From assembly GCF_000160115.1 (NCBI RefSeq), contig NZ_GG665866.1, positions 124,001-188,000 on the forward strand: a stretch of DNA of 64,000 nt. The letters are read 5' to 3'. Positions within the stretch are counted from its first letter, which is position 1. Every line of letters starts with the position of its first letter. This stretch comes from Shuttleworthella satelles DSM 14600. GTDB taxonomy: Bacteria > Bacillota > Clostridia > Lachnospirales > Lachnospiraceae. Position numbers and translations under genes: made by a program. Below, in pieces: positions 54,222 to 63,325 of this stretch. The notes under the pieces were generated by a model. That model saw nothing but the letters and a program-made list of their open reading frames with translations. It was not told the origin of the DNA and made no database searches.

Positions 54222-55010
54222 TTATTTGCGAACCTCCAAATACTCCTCGTATACCTGACCCCAGATATCGTTCTTCAGCTCCAGAAATCTCGGACTCATC
54301 TTGGTCGCCTGATCTCTTGGATATGGAATGTCGATATCGACGATATCCTTGACCCTGCCGGGCCTTGCAGACATAATTACCACCCGCTGTGCCAGGATGA
54401 TCGCCTCCTCCACATCATGCGTGATAAAAAAACAAGTCTTCTGCTCATGTTCCCAGGTCTCCAGGAGCTCCGTCTGCAGCTGCACCCGGGTCTGCGCATC
54501 CAGGGCTCCGAAGGGTTCATCCATCAGAAGAACCTCCGGATTGACCGCGTAGGCCCTGGCAATCGCTACCCTCTGCTTCATGCCCCCTGACAGCTCCTTG
54601 GGATAGGAATGGGCAAAGTTCTCAAGCCCCACGGCCCTGAGATACTTCTCAGTGACCTGCTCCATCCTTTCTTTGGGCATCCCCTGCAATTTCAGGCCGA
54701 ATTGTACGTTTTTTTCGACGGTAAGCCAGGGGAAGAGAGCGTACTGCTGAAAGACAATGCCTCTTTTGGGACTGGGCCCGTCAACCTCCTTTCCGTCCAC
54801 CAGAATCTCCCCGCTCGTCGGAGTATCCAGCCCCCCGATCATGTTCAAGAGGGTGGATTTCCCGCATCCGGAGGGACCCACGACGCAGACAAATTCCTTA
54901 TCCTGAATGGATAAATCGACGCCATTTAAGGCGACCACCTCTCCATTTCTCGTTTGAAATTTTTTGACGAGATCCCGGATCTCTACCTTTACTGAATTGT
55001 CTCCTGCCAT
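54222..55010 (-). CDS. ABC transporter ATP-binding protein (SsuB/TauB type)
   Basis: 262 residues. Walker A GPSGCGKSTLLNMIGG, Q-loop FQQYALFPWLTV, signature LSGGMKQRVAIARA, Walker B VLLMDEPFGALD and switch His (FFITHDVEEA). Its start overlaps the permease stop by 22 bases. Energises the uptake system with the adjacent permease. Confidence 0.95.
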   Translation of the reverse strand: MAGDNSVKVEIRDLVKKFQTRNGEVVALNGVDLSIQDKEFVCVVGPSGCGKSTLLNMIGGLDTPTSGEILVDGKEVDGPSPKRGIVFQQYALFPWLTVEKNVQFGLKLQGMPKERMEQVTEKYLRAVGLENFAHSYPKELSGGMKQRVAIARAYAVNPEVLLMDEPFGALDAQTRVQLQTELLETWEHEQKTCFFITHDVEEAIILAQRVVIMSARPGRVKDIVDIDIPYPRDQATKMSPRFLELKNDIWGQVYEEYLEVRK

Positions 55011-55768
55011 CCTGTGAATCTCCTCTCCAGTCCCCTGACAATCTTCTCAAACGCGATTCCAATGACTCCCAGAACGATAATTCCCAGAAGGACAATATCC
55101 ATCTGATAGTAACCGCTCGCCTTCTGAATCATCATACCCAGACCTCTGTCTCCGCCGACGATTTCTGAGGCCATCAGCGTAGTCAGAGAGGTGGAAAGGC
55201 CAAGTCTCGCCGCGACCAGAATATAGGGAGTCGCCGCTGGAATCGTCACCTTGAAGAAGATGTCGCTCTGCCTGGCGCCCAGCACCCTGGCTGCCTTAAT
55301 CAGGGTCACGTCCACACTTTTAACCCCCTGGTAAACTGTGACAACCTGAACTAAAAAGGACGCGATGACGATAACGGTGACCTTTCCCATGTTCCCGACG
55401 CCCAGGGCGGCCGTAATCAAAAAGACATAGGCGAGAGGCGGAATATTGCGCACGAACTGGATCCATGGCTCGACAATTTTCTGGAAGGGTTCATACCAGG
55501 CCATGAGAAAAGCAATGGGAATTGCCAGCAGAAAGGCAATCCCGAAACCGGTGAGCACCCGGGACAGAGATGCCCAGACATGCTCCCAGAGAATCGTGCT
55601 GTGCACCCCCTTCTCCAGAAAGACCTGCCAGACCTGTTCCGGATTGGCAAATATAATCGGCCAGCGAGAGGAGGCGAACAGCCACAGGGCAAGAGCTACC
55701 CCCAATGAAATCAAAAGCCACACCCACTTGGGTATCAGATTCCACCGGGTCTTAGATTTATGCTTCAT
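54989..55768 (-). CDS. ABC transporter permease (SsuC/TauC type)
   Basis: 259 residues with about six membrane segments. The EAA-type coupling loop reads AARVLGARQSDIFFKVTIP followed by AATPYILVAARLGL. First gene of the transporter operon, GGGGGA before the ATG. Upstream lie two palindromes that may be operators. Confidence 0.93.
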   Translation of the reverse strand: MKHKSKTRWNLIPKWVWLLISLGVALALWLFASSRWPIIFANPEQVWQVFLEKGVHSTILWEHVWASLSRVLTGFGIAFLLAIPIAFLMAWYEPFQKIVEPWIQFVRNIPPLAYVFLITAALGVGNMGKVTVIVIASFLVQVVTVYQGVKSVDVTLIKAARVLGARQSDIFFKVTIPAATPYILVAARLGLSTSLTTLMASEIVGGDRGLGMMIQKASGYYQMDIVLLGIIVLGVIGIAFEKIVRGLERRFTGWQETIQ

Positions 55769-55832
55769 TTTATCCCCCTGTCAAAGACAAAAGACACGAT
55801 TCCTCATCCTTATACCCATCCCCAAAATGAGA

Positions 55833-55901
55833 ATCAGATCATCTGATGTCTTCAGTATATGCGCCGGCCAGAGGAGAAATAAGTATGAAAATTTTTCATA
55901 C
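55833..55901 (-). promoter_or_regulatory. Candidate operator region of the ABC operon
   Basis: Two dyads: ATCAGATCATCTGAT (55833-55847), a perfect 15-bp palindrome, and GTATGAAAATTTTTCATAC (55883-55901), perfect except at the centre. Between them on the minus strand lies TATACT (about 55859), a plausible -10. The arrangement suits repressor or activator sites, protein unknown. The remainder of the gap to the mutarotase gene repeats the motif GxxATTTTTCAGTT twice. Confidence 0.45.
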
Positions 55902-56029
55902 CTTTTGCAGCGCTGGGAGATTTTTCAGTTGATAGTAAAGTTCGTTTTTGCGGCTGACAGCATCGGGAAATTTTTCAGTTTTCAGACGCGATTCCTTCAT
56001 CGACCGGTTTACAGACACTTCTCCAATAG

Positions 56030-56989
56030 TCAGCTCCCGGGAAGCAGGATGTCAAATCCGGCGGAAAAAGACAGCCCCTCCTTGAGACAGACTTCTCCAT
56101 ACCGGTCGGACAGGTCTCCCTCGAAGCCCGCGGAATCGCTCCTTCCAAACCAGGGCTCCAGGCAGATAAAGGGCTGACTGTCTCCTGGGACAGACCAGAT
56201 TCCAAAGTCAGGAAAATTCCCGCAATTCAGAGTCAGATACAGGTCCCCATTCGGGCGGAGAATACTGGCGGAAGAAATCTGCCCCTGCTGAAAGATCAGC
56301 GCGTCTTTGTCAAAGAGCTCACTTGTCAGGGCAAGTCCCTCCTTTTTCTTCACAAGCTGGTAGCTGTGACTGAGATCGACCGCGCCGCTGACCGGATCAG
56401 GCAGGTAATAGGACAGACTCTCCTCCCCCGGTCCCGCGAGGACAAGCCGGTAGTCACTGCTTCTCTCTCCCTCCTTCAGGGGCAGGGCAAAGCCCGGATG
56501 TGCCCCGATGGCAAAGTACATCTCCTTTTCGTCGCGGTTACACAGCTCCAGCCGGACAGACAGCTTCCGTCCCTTGAGTTGGTAGATGACATCCAGGCAA
56601 AAGCGGAAGGGATAGATCTCTCTTGTGACCGAATGATCTGTCAGGCGAAGGTGAAGGCTGGATCTTTTCTCCTCCACTTCCGGCGGTTCTGACTTCTTTG
56701 CTCCTCTGACCGGCTCCGCACCATGGGCTCCAGGGGAATCTTCGACGAGGGCAAAGATCTCTTCTCTGGCAAAGCCATGTCTTAACATCCGGTAGATCCT
56801 GCCCCGATAGCGATAGCTGTCGTCGATCAGCTTTCCCACGAGGGGAAAGAGGAGGGGGGCATGCCATCCCCAGACAGTTGGATCCCCCTGCCAGATCAGT
56901 TCTTCACGTCTTTGTTTGTCATAAAGACTGCATAGCTCTGCCCCTCGCAGCGCAACTTTGACCCGGAGGAATTCGTTCTCCAGAAGCAT
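56030..56989 (-). CDS. Aldose 1-epimerase family mutarotase
   Basis: 319 residues, galactose-mutarotase-like beta-sandwich (LacX/YeaD type). FAIGAHPGFALPL carries the catalytic His, and ICLEPWFGRSDSAGF near the C-terminus carries the general-base Glu. Interconverts alpha and beta anomers of a free or phosphorylated hexose. About 30 bases behind the LarA-like gene, last of the sugar cluster. Start at 56989 gives the usual N-terminus (MLLENEFLRVKV). Confidence 0.85.
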   Translation of the reverse strand: MLLENEFLRVKVALRGAELCSLYDKQRREELIWQGDPTVWGWHAPLLFPLVGKLIDDSYRYRGRIYRMLRHGFAREEIFALVEDSPGAHGAEPVRGAKKSEPPEVEEKRSSLHLRLTDHSVTREIYPFRFCLDVIYQLKGRKLSVRLELCNRDEKEMYFAIGAHPGFALPLKEGERSSDYRLVLAGPGEESLSYYLPDPVSGAVDLSHSYQLVKKKEGLALTSELFDKDALIFQQGQISSASILRPNGDLYLTLNCGNFPDFGIWSVPGDSQPFICLEPWFGRSDSAGFEGDLSDRYGEVCLKEGLSFSAGFDILLPGS

Positions 56990-57021
56990 TGTCCCTCTTT
57001 TCCTCCCTAATTGATATCGGT

Positions 57022-58590
57022 TCAATCACGCAGTTCTCTCCCCGCCTGATCCGCCTTGATCTGATTGACATCATGCTCTCCATAATGCAGATCTCCCGGC
57101 CTGCGCCCGTACTCATCCATGGAGTCCAATTTGCTGTCCGCCATGCACAGGTGAACCGCGGCCTTCTTAAAGGTCATGGGAAGGGCCAGTATATTGGGGT
57201 TTTCTCCCACATACTTCTTCCTGGCGTCCGCGAGGGCCTCCTCAAAGCTGGCTCTGGTCTTTAACCCCATCGCCCTTGCATAGCCGGGTTCCTGGGCCCC
57301 CACGATGTAAATCGCGCTCGTGTTCATCTCCGCAATATGGCCGCAGGCCATCATGGAGAAGCCGTGGAAGGGATGGAAGGCGTTCGCGAAGCGGTACTTG
57401 CGAATATACTCGGCATTTGTCCCGTAGTACTCGCCCAGACGATTCATGTCCGGAAGAATATTCATCTGATCATGCTGGAAATTCTCAAAGAGCTCCCGCA
57501 GATAGGGCCAGCGGCTGTCATTGAAGAAACCGTTGCAGAGGGAGGAGCAGATGATCACGCAGTGATCGCTCATAATCCGCTTAAAGCGCAGAACCTGTGC
57601 CGAAAGCGCCTGCATCATCATGATGGGATTGGTCCCCATGCCGTCTCCGTAGTGGAATTTCTGCGGCATCCCAAAAACCAGGACGTCGTACTTCTTCCTG
57701 GCCCAGTGCACATAGGTTCTCTGATCCGCGAGCTTCCAGCTCTCGGGCATCATCTCCCTCGCGTAACCGGAATAAATTGCGATCTGGCGGGACATGGTGT
57801 CCAAAACGGCGTCGCAGCAGAAGAAGGGATGCCCCATCTTATACTCCATGTGCATGCTGATCTCGTCGAACTTGTCGCGCATGAGAGAGCCCCCGTTGAC
57901 AGGGGTGAAGTCCTCCCGGTGCATGACCGCGGGCACATGATGGCTGGCAATCGACCTCCAGTTGGTGATCCCTGTGGCGGAGTGCTTATATCCTCCCGAA
58001 TAGCCCCCATAGGGATTCCCCTGCACATGCCCGACCAGGATGGGGATATCGCACTCGAAGACATACCTGCTCATGCTGACAGGATCGCCGCGCCTGGTGA
58101 CTCCCAGATCCACCATGTGCTCCGCGTCCTCGGAATCATGGCTGATTATCTGACCCGTATGCCAGAAGTCCCCATAGAGTTCCGGCCCGAATATGGCCAG
58201 GGCGTCCGCCTCCGTGCTCCTGGGATGAAGGCCGTTACTGATGATAAAGAGAATATGCTCCTTTTTGACCCCGGCAGCATACAGCTCCTTCAGCATGTAT
58301 TTTACAGCGAGCTTGCGGTGGCTGGTCGCCTGCTCGCCTCCCTTGACGCGATCAGGAATAATGAATACCACCGTCTGGCGGTCAGCGGGCTTCTCATTCT
58401 TTTGAACCAGGTCGGTCAAACAGTCCATCCCGATCGGGTGGGCCAGACTCTTTTGATAGGCTTTCTCAAGCTCCTCCTCCGGGATACAGGCCGGATCCTT
58501 CACGGTCTCGCCGGGGATAAAGATATCTGTGCTGTCCGGCAGACTCGCCTCCATGGTTCCGGCCCCGTATTCAAACGCAATATGCTTCAT
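57022..58590 (-). CDS. LarA-like nickel-dependent racemase/epimerase
   Basis: 522 residues, lactate-racemase fold (DUF2088), longer than LarA itself (about 425). Recognisable sites: IPDRVKGGEQATSHRKL (the DxTR-like loop), ISNGLHPRSTEAD (His108 equivalent), IISHDSEDAE (His174 equivalent) and VGHVQGNPYGGYSGGYKHS (His200 region and Lys). Family members use the pincer-nickel cofactor to racemise or epimerise 2-hydroxyacids, including sugar acids. No larB, larC or larE gene is visible in the window, so the cofactor must come from elsewhere. AAGGAGG precedes the ATG. Substrate unknown; context suggests a sugar-derived hydroxyacid. Confidence 0.82.
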   Translation of the reverse strand: MKHIAFEYGAGTMEASLPDSTDIFIPGETVKDPACIPEEELEKAYQKSLAHPIGMDCLTDLVQKNEKPADRQTVVFIIPDRVKGGEQATSHRKLAVKYMLKELYAAGVKKEHILFIISNGLHPRSTEADALAIFGPELYGDFWHTGQIISHDSEDAEHMVDLGVTRRGDPVSMSRYVFECDIPILVGHVQGNPYGGYSGGYKHSATGITNWRSIASHHVPAVMHREDFTPVNGGSLMRDKFDEISMHMEYKMGHPFFCCDAVLDTMSRQIAIYSGYAREMMPESWKLADQRTYVHWARKKYDVLVFGMPQKFHYGDGMGTNPIMMMQALSAQVLRFKRIMSDHCVIICSSLCNGFFNDSRWPYLRELFENFQHDQMNILPDMNRLGEYYGTNAEYIRKYRFANAFHPFHGFSMMACGHIAEMNTSAIYIVGAQEPGYARAMGLKTRASFEEALADARKKYVGENPNILALPMTFKKAAVHLCMADSKLDSMDEYGRRPGDLHYGEHDVNQIKADQAGRELRD

Positions 58591-58623
58591 ACTTCCTCCT
58601 TCTGATCTTACACTCTCTTTTGC

Positions 58624-59484
58624 CTACTGATCTTCTCCTCCCAGATAGAGCCTGACAATTTCAAGATACTCCCGGGGGTAAAAGCCGATCTCCCCGGAAA
58701 AGCGGGTGAGGGCGATCAGGCCTCCGTCAATCTCCGGAATGGCGGCAAGCATCCTCGCGTTGTCTGTCTTTAAGCCGCCCCCATACACCAGGTCCAGTCC
58801 CTTTGTTTTCTCCTTAACAAAGCGGGCGATCTTTTGAATATAAGCCGCGTCGGCCGGTATTTTGCCCGGACCGATGGACCAGATCGGCTCATAGGCGATG
58901 GTGACTCCGGCTCTGTCTGAGGGAGAGATGCCCGAAAGACCAAGCTCCAGCTGCTGCCCCAGGACTTCCTCCCAGCGCTCCTGCTCTTCGCTCTTCTCTC
59001 CGATGCAGTAGAGCACCTTCATTTCCCTCTTCAGGGCGCAGAGAATTTCCTGATTCAGGACCCGGTTAACTGCCTCCTTCGCCGTATCCCCTGTCAGGCC
59101 GCCGCCGGCAAGAAGTCCCATCTTGTCATTCCTCTCTTCACAGTGGCCGATGATCGTGTAATCAGCCCCCAGAGCAAGCGCGGCCGCCGCGGGGCGGTTG
59201 CTGGTAAAGGCTCCGAAATTGCCGCCGGGTAAGACGTCCTCCCGATAGACGCTCTGACAGCCCAGGATCAGTCTGCTCCCGGGTTTTCTGGCCTCAGCCG
59301 CAGAAAGAATATGCGCCTCCGGGAAGAAGACCGCAAATTCCGTATCCTTTCCATAGGCCTCGATTTCATCCTGAATCCCCTCGACCACGGCCCGTCCCCA
59401 GCCGGCAATGGGGGCCAGACGGTTGACTCCCCCCTCCTTTGCCGGCACATCAAAGCGCTTGAGATTTAAAAAAATATGCTTCAT
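58624..59484 (-). CDS. Triosephosphate-isomerase-like protein, divergent
   Basis: 286 residues, longer than classic TIM (about 250). Catalytic residues are kept: Lys in LNLKRF, His in IGHCEER, Glu in AYEPIWSIGPGK. The phosphate-gripping loops differ from TIM: GGGLKTDNA instead of the usual GGSVxxxN, and GGLIALTRF instead of GxLVGGASL. It is probably an isomerase of another aldose/ketose phosphate rather than the housekeeping TIM. Start at 59484, with a weak GAGG upstream; 56 bases behind the aldolase gene. Confidence 0.8.
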   Translation of the reverse strand: MKHIFLNLKRFDVPAKEGGVNRLAPIAGWGRAVVEGIQDEIEAYGKDTEFAVFFPEAHILSAAEARKPGSRLILGCQSVYREDVLPGGNFGAFTSNRPAAAALALGADYTIIGHCEERNDKMGLLAGGGLTGDTAKEAVNRVLNQEILCALKREMKVLYCIGEKSEEQERWEEVLGQQLELGLSGISPSDRAGVTIAYEPIWSIGPGKIPADAAYIQKIARFVKEKTKGLDLVYGGGLKTDNARMLAAIPEIDGGLIALTRFSGEIGFYPREYLEIVRLYLGGEDQ

Positions 59485-59540
59485 ACCTATGATACCTCTA
59501 TGACACCTCAATATTGTCTCCGTAAAACCATTGTCTATAT

Positions 59541-60695
59541 TTAAATTCCCGCCTTTTGATAGCGGTCGGCCATCTCTTCCAGACTCACCGGGATCACCTC
59601 AGAGGCATTGCGGTAGCTTCCGAATTGGACGAGAAGAGGGGCAATGGCAGAGATGGTCCCCCGATAGAGGCAGTCGTCGACCAGTTCCACATCCTCATCA
59701 GCGAGCTCTCCATAGAGAATCGCGTCCATGATGCCCGACACATAATTCCGGGGGTCCACATTGGCCGGGTTGGCGGTCAGCTCCCGATAGACGCAGGCGA
59801 CACTCTCGCTCTCCCTTAATTCCGGGTGATCCTGAAAAAGCGCGAGGACATTTCTGGTGCTTGCCATGCGAAGGTCGGTATCTACATTGATCTTATTGAT
59901 CCCGCAGCGGCTTACGTCGACCAGCTGATCCACATCGATCCCGTAGGCATTTTCCATCCTTCCCCCCAGCTCGTTGATCTGCCTGACAAATTCCTGCGGA
60001 ACTGTCGAGGAGCCATGGCTGACCAAAAAGCCGTCGATGCCTTCATGGCGCATGCACTCCTTGGTGGCGATGGCAATTTCCCTGCGGATCTTAGCGTCCC
60101 TGCCCTTATTCGCCCCGTGCATGGTTCCGTAGCTGATCGCCAGAGCGTCCACCCTGGTTTTTTTGAAAAAATCGACTGCCTGCAGGGGATTGGTATAGGT
60201 TGAGCTCGCGGAGAAGACGTGATCCTCCACGCCGGCAAGAACGCCCAGCTCTCCCTCGACCGTAACGCCCAGAGGATGGGCATATCGGACCACCTCTCTG
60301 GTCAGCTCGACATTCTCCTCGTAGGGAAGACTGCTGCCGTCGATCATCACGGAGGTGTAACCCCCCTCAATGCAGGCCTTGACCGTCTCAAGACTCCTGC
60401 CGTGATCCAGGTGAAGGGCAATGGGAATGGGACTCTCCTGACCGAAATCCCTGACAATGTTTCCCACATTCTCTGCGCCCTTTTTCTTGCTCTCTATGGA
60501 TCCATGCATGAAATCGACTTCTCCGCCCATAAAGGCGTTGGAAGCCTCCGCCCCCTGCAGGATACAGGCGCTCTCCAGGAGCTCATGGATCTGCACGGCG
60601 GCAGCGATCTGACTGAAGCTGTTCATATTAAAGGCCGCCTGACCGTACCCCTTGCGGTCCGCCGCCTCTAAGATACATCTCATTGGAACCAGCAT
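59541..60695 (-). CDS. Class II aldolase, fructose-bisphosphate-aldolase type, long form
   Basis: 384 residues, against 285-310 for common class II FBA. Zinc site and catalysis: HLDHGRS, VEGELGVLAGVEDH, TMHGANKG (His) and VSHGSSTVPQEF; the phosphate and substrate segment reads INKINVDTDLRMA. Loop residues differ from standard FBA (GVLAG for GRIGG, GSST for GGSG). The last 80 residues are extra. Cleaves a ketose bis- or monophosphate; the substrate may not be fructose-1,6-bisphosphate. Good AGGAGG before the ATG. Confidence 0.85.
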   Translation of the reverse strand: MLVPMRCILEAADRKGYGQAAFNMNSFSQIAAAVQIHELLESACILQGAEASNAFMGGEVDFMHGSIESKKKGAENVGNIVRDFGQESPIPIALHLDHGRSLETVKACIEGGYTSVMIDGSSLPYEENVELTREVVRYAHPLGVTVEGELGVLAGVEDHVFSASSTYTNPLQAVDFFKKTRVDALAISYGTMHGANKGRDAKIRREIAIATKECMRHEGIDGFLVSHGSSTVPQEFVRQINELGGRMENAYGIDVDQLVDVSRCGINKINVDTDLRMASTRNVLALFQDHPELRESESVACVYRELTANPANVDPRNYVSGIMDAILYGELADEDVELVDDCLYRGTISAIAPLLVQFGSYRNASEVIPVSLEEMADRYQKAGI

Positions 60696-60710
60696 ATTCT
60701 CCTCCTCTCC

Positions 60711-61874
60711 TCAGTTAAAGGAAATCATCTCCGGCAGATCCGCTCCCAGAAGCGGCCTGCACCAGTCCATAAAAGCCTCGGTAACCCCGTTGCCCCTTGC
60801 GTTGATATAGGAATCAGGCACTGTTCTCTCCGTCATCATCACCTGGTCGATGTCCACCAAAAAGGCCTCCACCCGATAGGGGCGATCGCAAACGCGCCGA
60901 AATGCCACCATTTTCCCGGTCGTTCCGGACAGCACCTCCCTGCAGGCAAGCGCCCCTGCCTCAATCGCCTCCGCCCGATCAATCGGGCTCTGCAGCTTGA
61001 TGGAGGCTCTCCCGATCAGTCCCGGCTTCTCGCTGCGAGCCTTATAGCCCAGCCTTCGGATCACAAGATTGGCCAGATGCGCCCCCACGTCGCCGAAGTA
61101 GGTCGCCCTTCCCACAGTAAAAATCGGTTCCACCACAGGCCTGCCGGAGGCATCCTTCAGGCCCTCGCTGGCGACAACGACGATCCCTTTTTTGACCTTC
61201 AAAAGCCCTTCGACATCCTCGATAAAGGCGTTCTCATCAAAGGGTCGTTCCGGCAGATAGATCAGATCCGGTCCCGGTCCTCCCTGATCCGCCGCCAGGG
61301 CGGAGGCCGCCGTGATCCATCCGGCATTTCTCCCGGAGGCCTCGATGACAGAGACATGGATGGGCAGGCCCCTGACATCGGCGCAGACCTCCCGGACACT
61401 CTCGGCGATGAACCTGGCCGCGCTCGGGAAGCCGGGGCTGTGATCTGTGACGGCAATATCATTGTCCATGGTCTTGGGAATTCCCATCACTTTGATCTCA
61501 AGCCCCTGCTTCTGGCAGGCCAGAAAAAGCCTGCCGCAGGTATCCATGGTTCCGTTGCCCCCGTTCATGAGCACATAGCGGATCTGATGTCTCTTCAGGA
61601 TCTCCGCCATTCGCATGTATTCCGCTTCGTTAAGCTGGTCTCTGGAGGTCCCGATGGCACTTCCCGGAGTCACAAGCAGCTTCTTTAGATCCGCCTCCGC
61701 GACCTCAGTCAAATCGATCAGTTCTTCCCTGATCAGCCCTCCGGTTCCGTTCCTGGCTGCCAGAATCCGTCCCCTCTTCAGTCTCTTTTTAGCCTCTGTC
61801 ACTGCCCCGTAAAGAGAGCAGTTGATTACTGCTGTCGGCCCCCCGCCGTGCATGATAAGCAAATTCTCATCCAT
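60711..61874 (-). CDS. 6-phosphofructokinase family kinase
   Basis: 387 residues. N-terminal GGGPTAVINCSLYG, catalytic region GIPKTMDNDIAVTDHSPGF and GLPIHVSVIEASGRNAGWI. The PKTMDND lysine is the mark of pyrophosphate-type enzymes, but MNGGNGTMDT keeps Gly where pyrophosphate enzymes have Asp, as in some ATP users. The phosphoryl donor is therefore uncertain. Start at 61874 behind AGGAAAAGG; 15 bases before the aldolase gene, so tightly cotranscribed. Confidence 0.88.
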   Translation of the reverse strand: MDENLLIMHGGGPTAVINCSLYGAVTEAKKRLKRGRILAARNGTGGLIREELIDLTEVAEADLKKLLVTPGSAIGTSRDQLNEAEYMRMAEILKRHQIRYVLMNGGNGTMDTCGRLFLACQKQGLEIKVMGIPKTMDNDIAVTDHSPGFPSAARFIAESVREVCADVRGLPIHVSVIEASGRNAGWITAASALAADQGGPGPDLIYLPERPFDENAFIEDVEGLLKVKKGIVVVASEGLKDASGRPVVEPIFTVGRATYFGDVGAHLANLVIRRLGYKARSEKPGLIGRASIKLQSPIDRAEAIEAGALACREVLSGTTGKMVAFRRVCDRPYRVEAFLVDIDQVMMTERTVPDSYINARGNGVTEAFMDWCRPLLGADLPEMISFN

Positions 61875-61951
61875 TCCCTTTTCCTGATCCACTCTGTACA
61901 CAAAAACTCTCTCCTGTTTGATTTAAAATAAAGTCCCCCGTCTCTAACCGT

Positions 61952-63217
61952 TTATTTTTCTTCTAAAATCTGAAACATTCTTTTCTTATAGGCCTCTACC
62001 CCCGGCTGATTAAAAGGGTTCACTCCCATCATTTCACAAGAGATATAACAAGCAAATTGGAAAAAATAAAAGAGTTGACCAAATCCGTAAGCATCCAACC
62101 GGTCCAACTGAAGAATGGATACCGGCAATCTCTCGGCATGCGCCTGAACAGTTGCATCAAAAGCTGCCCTGTTAATATCAGCAAAATCCTTCTCATCCAA
62201 ATAATCAAAGGCATCCGGCAGTCCATCTGCATGGATCATCAAACTGTCATCCGCTTCTTTTACGTCCAGAAAAGTCTCAAAGAGCATGGGCATACCTTCC
62301 TGGATAAATTGACCAATGGAGTGCAGTTCTTCTGAAAATTCCCCTGTCACCGGCAAAATCCCCCGATTATCCTTCCCCTCGCTCTCCGCAAAGAGCTGTG
62401 TCCACCACTTGTAGAAGAAACGGAAACGCGGCTCAAAAGAAGAAAGCATCTCCACCTGATAATTCTTCTGATAGCATAAATTGCGCAGGCAGGCATATTG
62501 GTATGCCATATTGTCTTTCCCTCGCTTCGCATGTAAAAGCATCTGCATCATATGCGCTCCCGCAACCAGAGATTGAATATCAATCCCCGCAACCGCCATA
62601 GGCAGAAAGCCAACATTGGTCATAGCCGTGAATCTTCCGCCCACTTTGCTCGGAAAATCGAAGAAATCATATCCCTGTTCTCTGCTCAGTCGATCCAGAG
62701 AACTTCCGACTGTTCCACAAGTAATGATTCGTTCATGTGCCTTCTTCCCGTACTTTTTGTCCATTAACTCTCTCAGAATCCGAAAGGAGGAGCCGGGCTC
62801 CAGAGTCTCAAAATTTTTGGCGATACATTCAATGTAACAACTTCTGTTCTCCAACTTACTTAGAATTTTCTTTAGCTGCGTTGGATTTAATGTGTTCCCG
62901 GCATAAATAATCTCCGGATCCACTCCCTCTCTCCTCGGAGCAATTGCTTCGACCACAGAGCGAGCCGCATTATTGGAGCCGCCCACGCCAATCAGAACAA
63001 ATGTGTCCGCATTCTCCCGTATCTCCCCAGCCTTGTCCAAAATGCGATTCAAAACGTCTTTTCCTGCGCAAATCCGGGTATCAAGCCAGTCCTGGCTGTC
63101 CGCATATTTGGCCTGTCCTTCCTGAACTCTTCTCAAACAATCTAGATTTCGATTTAAAAATTGCTGATAATCTTCTTCCCATCTCTCCCCTGATATTTTT
63201 ATATTATATGAAAGCAT
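61952..63217 (-). CDS. Glucose-6-phosphate isomerase family protein
   Basis: 421 residues. SIS domains with FVLIGVGGSNNAARSVVEA, GRFTAMTNVGFLPMAVAG and the C-terminal GVNPFNQPGVEAYKKRM, where the last segment carries the catalytic Lys. Interconverts an aldose-6-phosphate and ketose-6-phosphate. First gene of the cluster after the promoter at 63298-63325. Its position with kinase, aldolase and TIM-like genes suggests a dedicated pathway. Start at 63217 gives MLSYNIKISGERW. Confidence 0.88.
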   Translation of the reverse strand: MLSYNIKISGERWEEDYQQFLNRNLDCLRRVQEGQAKYADSQDWLDTRICAGKDVLNRILDKAGEIRENADTFVLIGVGGSNNAARSVVEAIAPRREGVDPEIIYAGNTLNPTQLKKILSKLENRSCYIECIAKNFETLEPGSSFRILRELMDKKYGKKAHERIITCGTVGSSLDRLSREQGYDFFDFPSKVGGRFTAMTNVGFLPMAVAGIDIQSLVAGAHMMQMLLHAKRGKDNMAYQYACLRNLCYQKNYQVEMLSSFEPRFRFFYKWWTQLFAESEGKDNRGILPVTGEFSEELHSIGQFIQEGMPMLFETFLDVKEADDSLMIHADGLPDAFDYLDEKDFADINRAAFDATVQAHAERLPVSILQLDRLDAYGFGQLFYFFQFACYISCEMMGVNPFNQPGVEAYKKRMFQILEEK

Positions 63218-63297
63218 TTTCCCATCCCTCAAAATACAAGTTCTCTCTTTTTAATCCTTTCAAAAATCTTGCATCTATTTATTAAATCTTTTTATTA

Positions 63298-63325
63298 ATT
63301 ATAGGTTCTCTTTTTTATAGATCAA
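63298..63325 (-). promoter_or_regulatory. Candidate promoter of the sugar cluster
   Basis: TTGATC (63325-63320), 16-base spacer, TATAAT (63303-63298) on the minus strand, about 80 bases before the isomerase start, in a very AT-rich stretch. Confidence 0.6.

Noticed and set aside
55769-56029. TPP or other riboswitch before the ABC operon
   Set aside because: No conserved riboswitch core was recognised; palindromes explain the symmetry better.
56030-63217. Sulfoquinovose (sulfo-EMP) pathway assignment
   Set aside because: No sulfoquinovosidase or sulfolactaldehyde enzyme, and general sugar enzymes alone do not identify the substrate; kept only as a hint.
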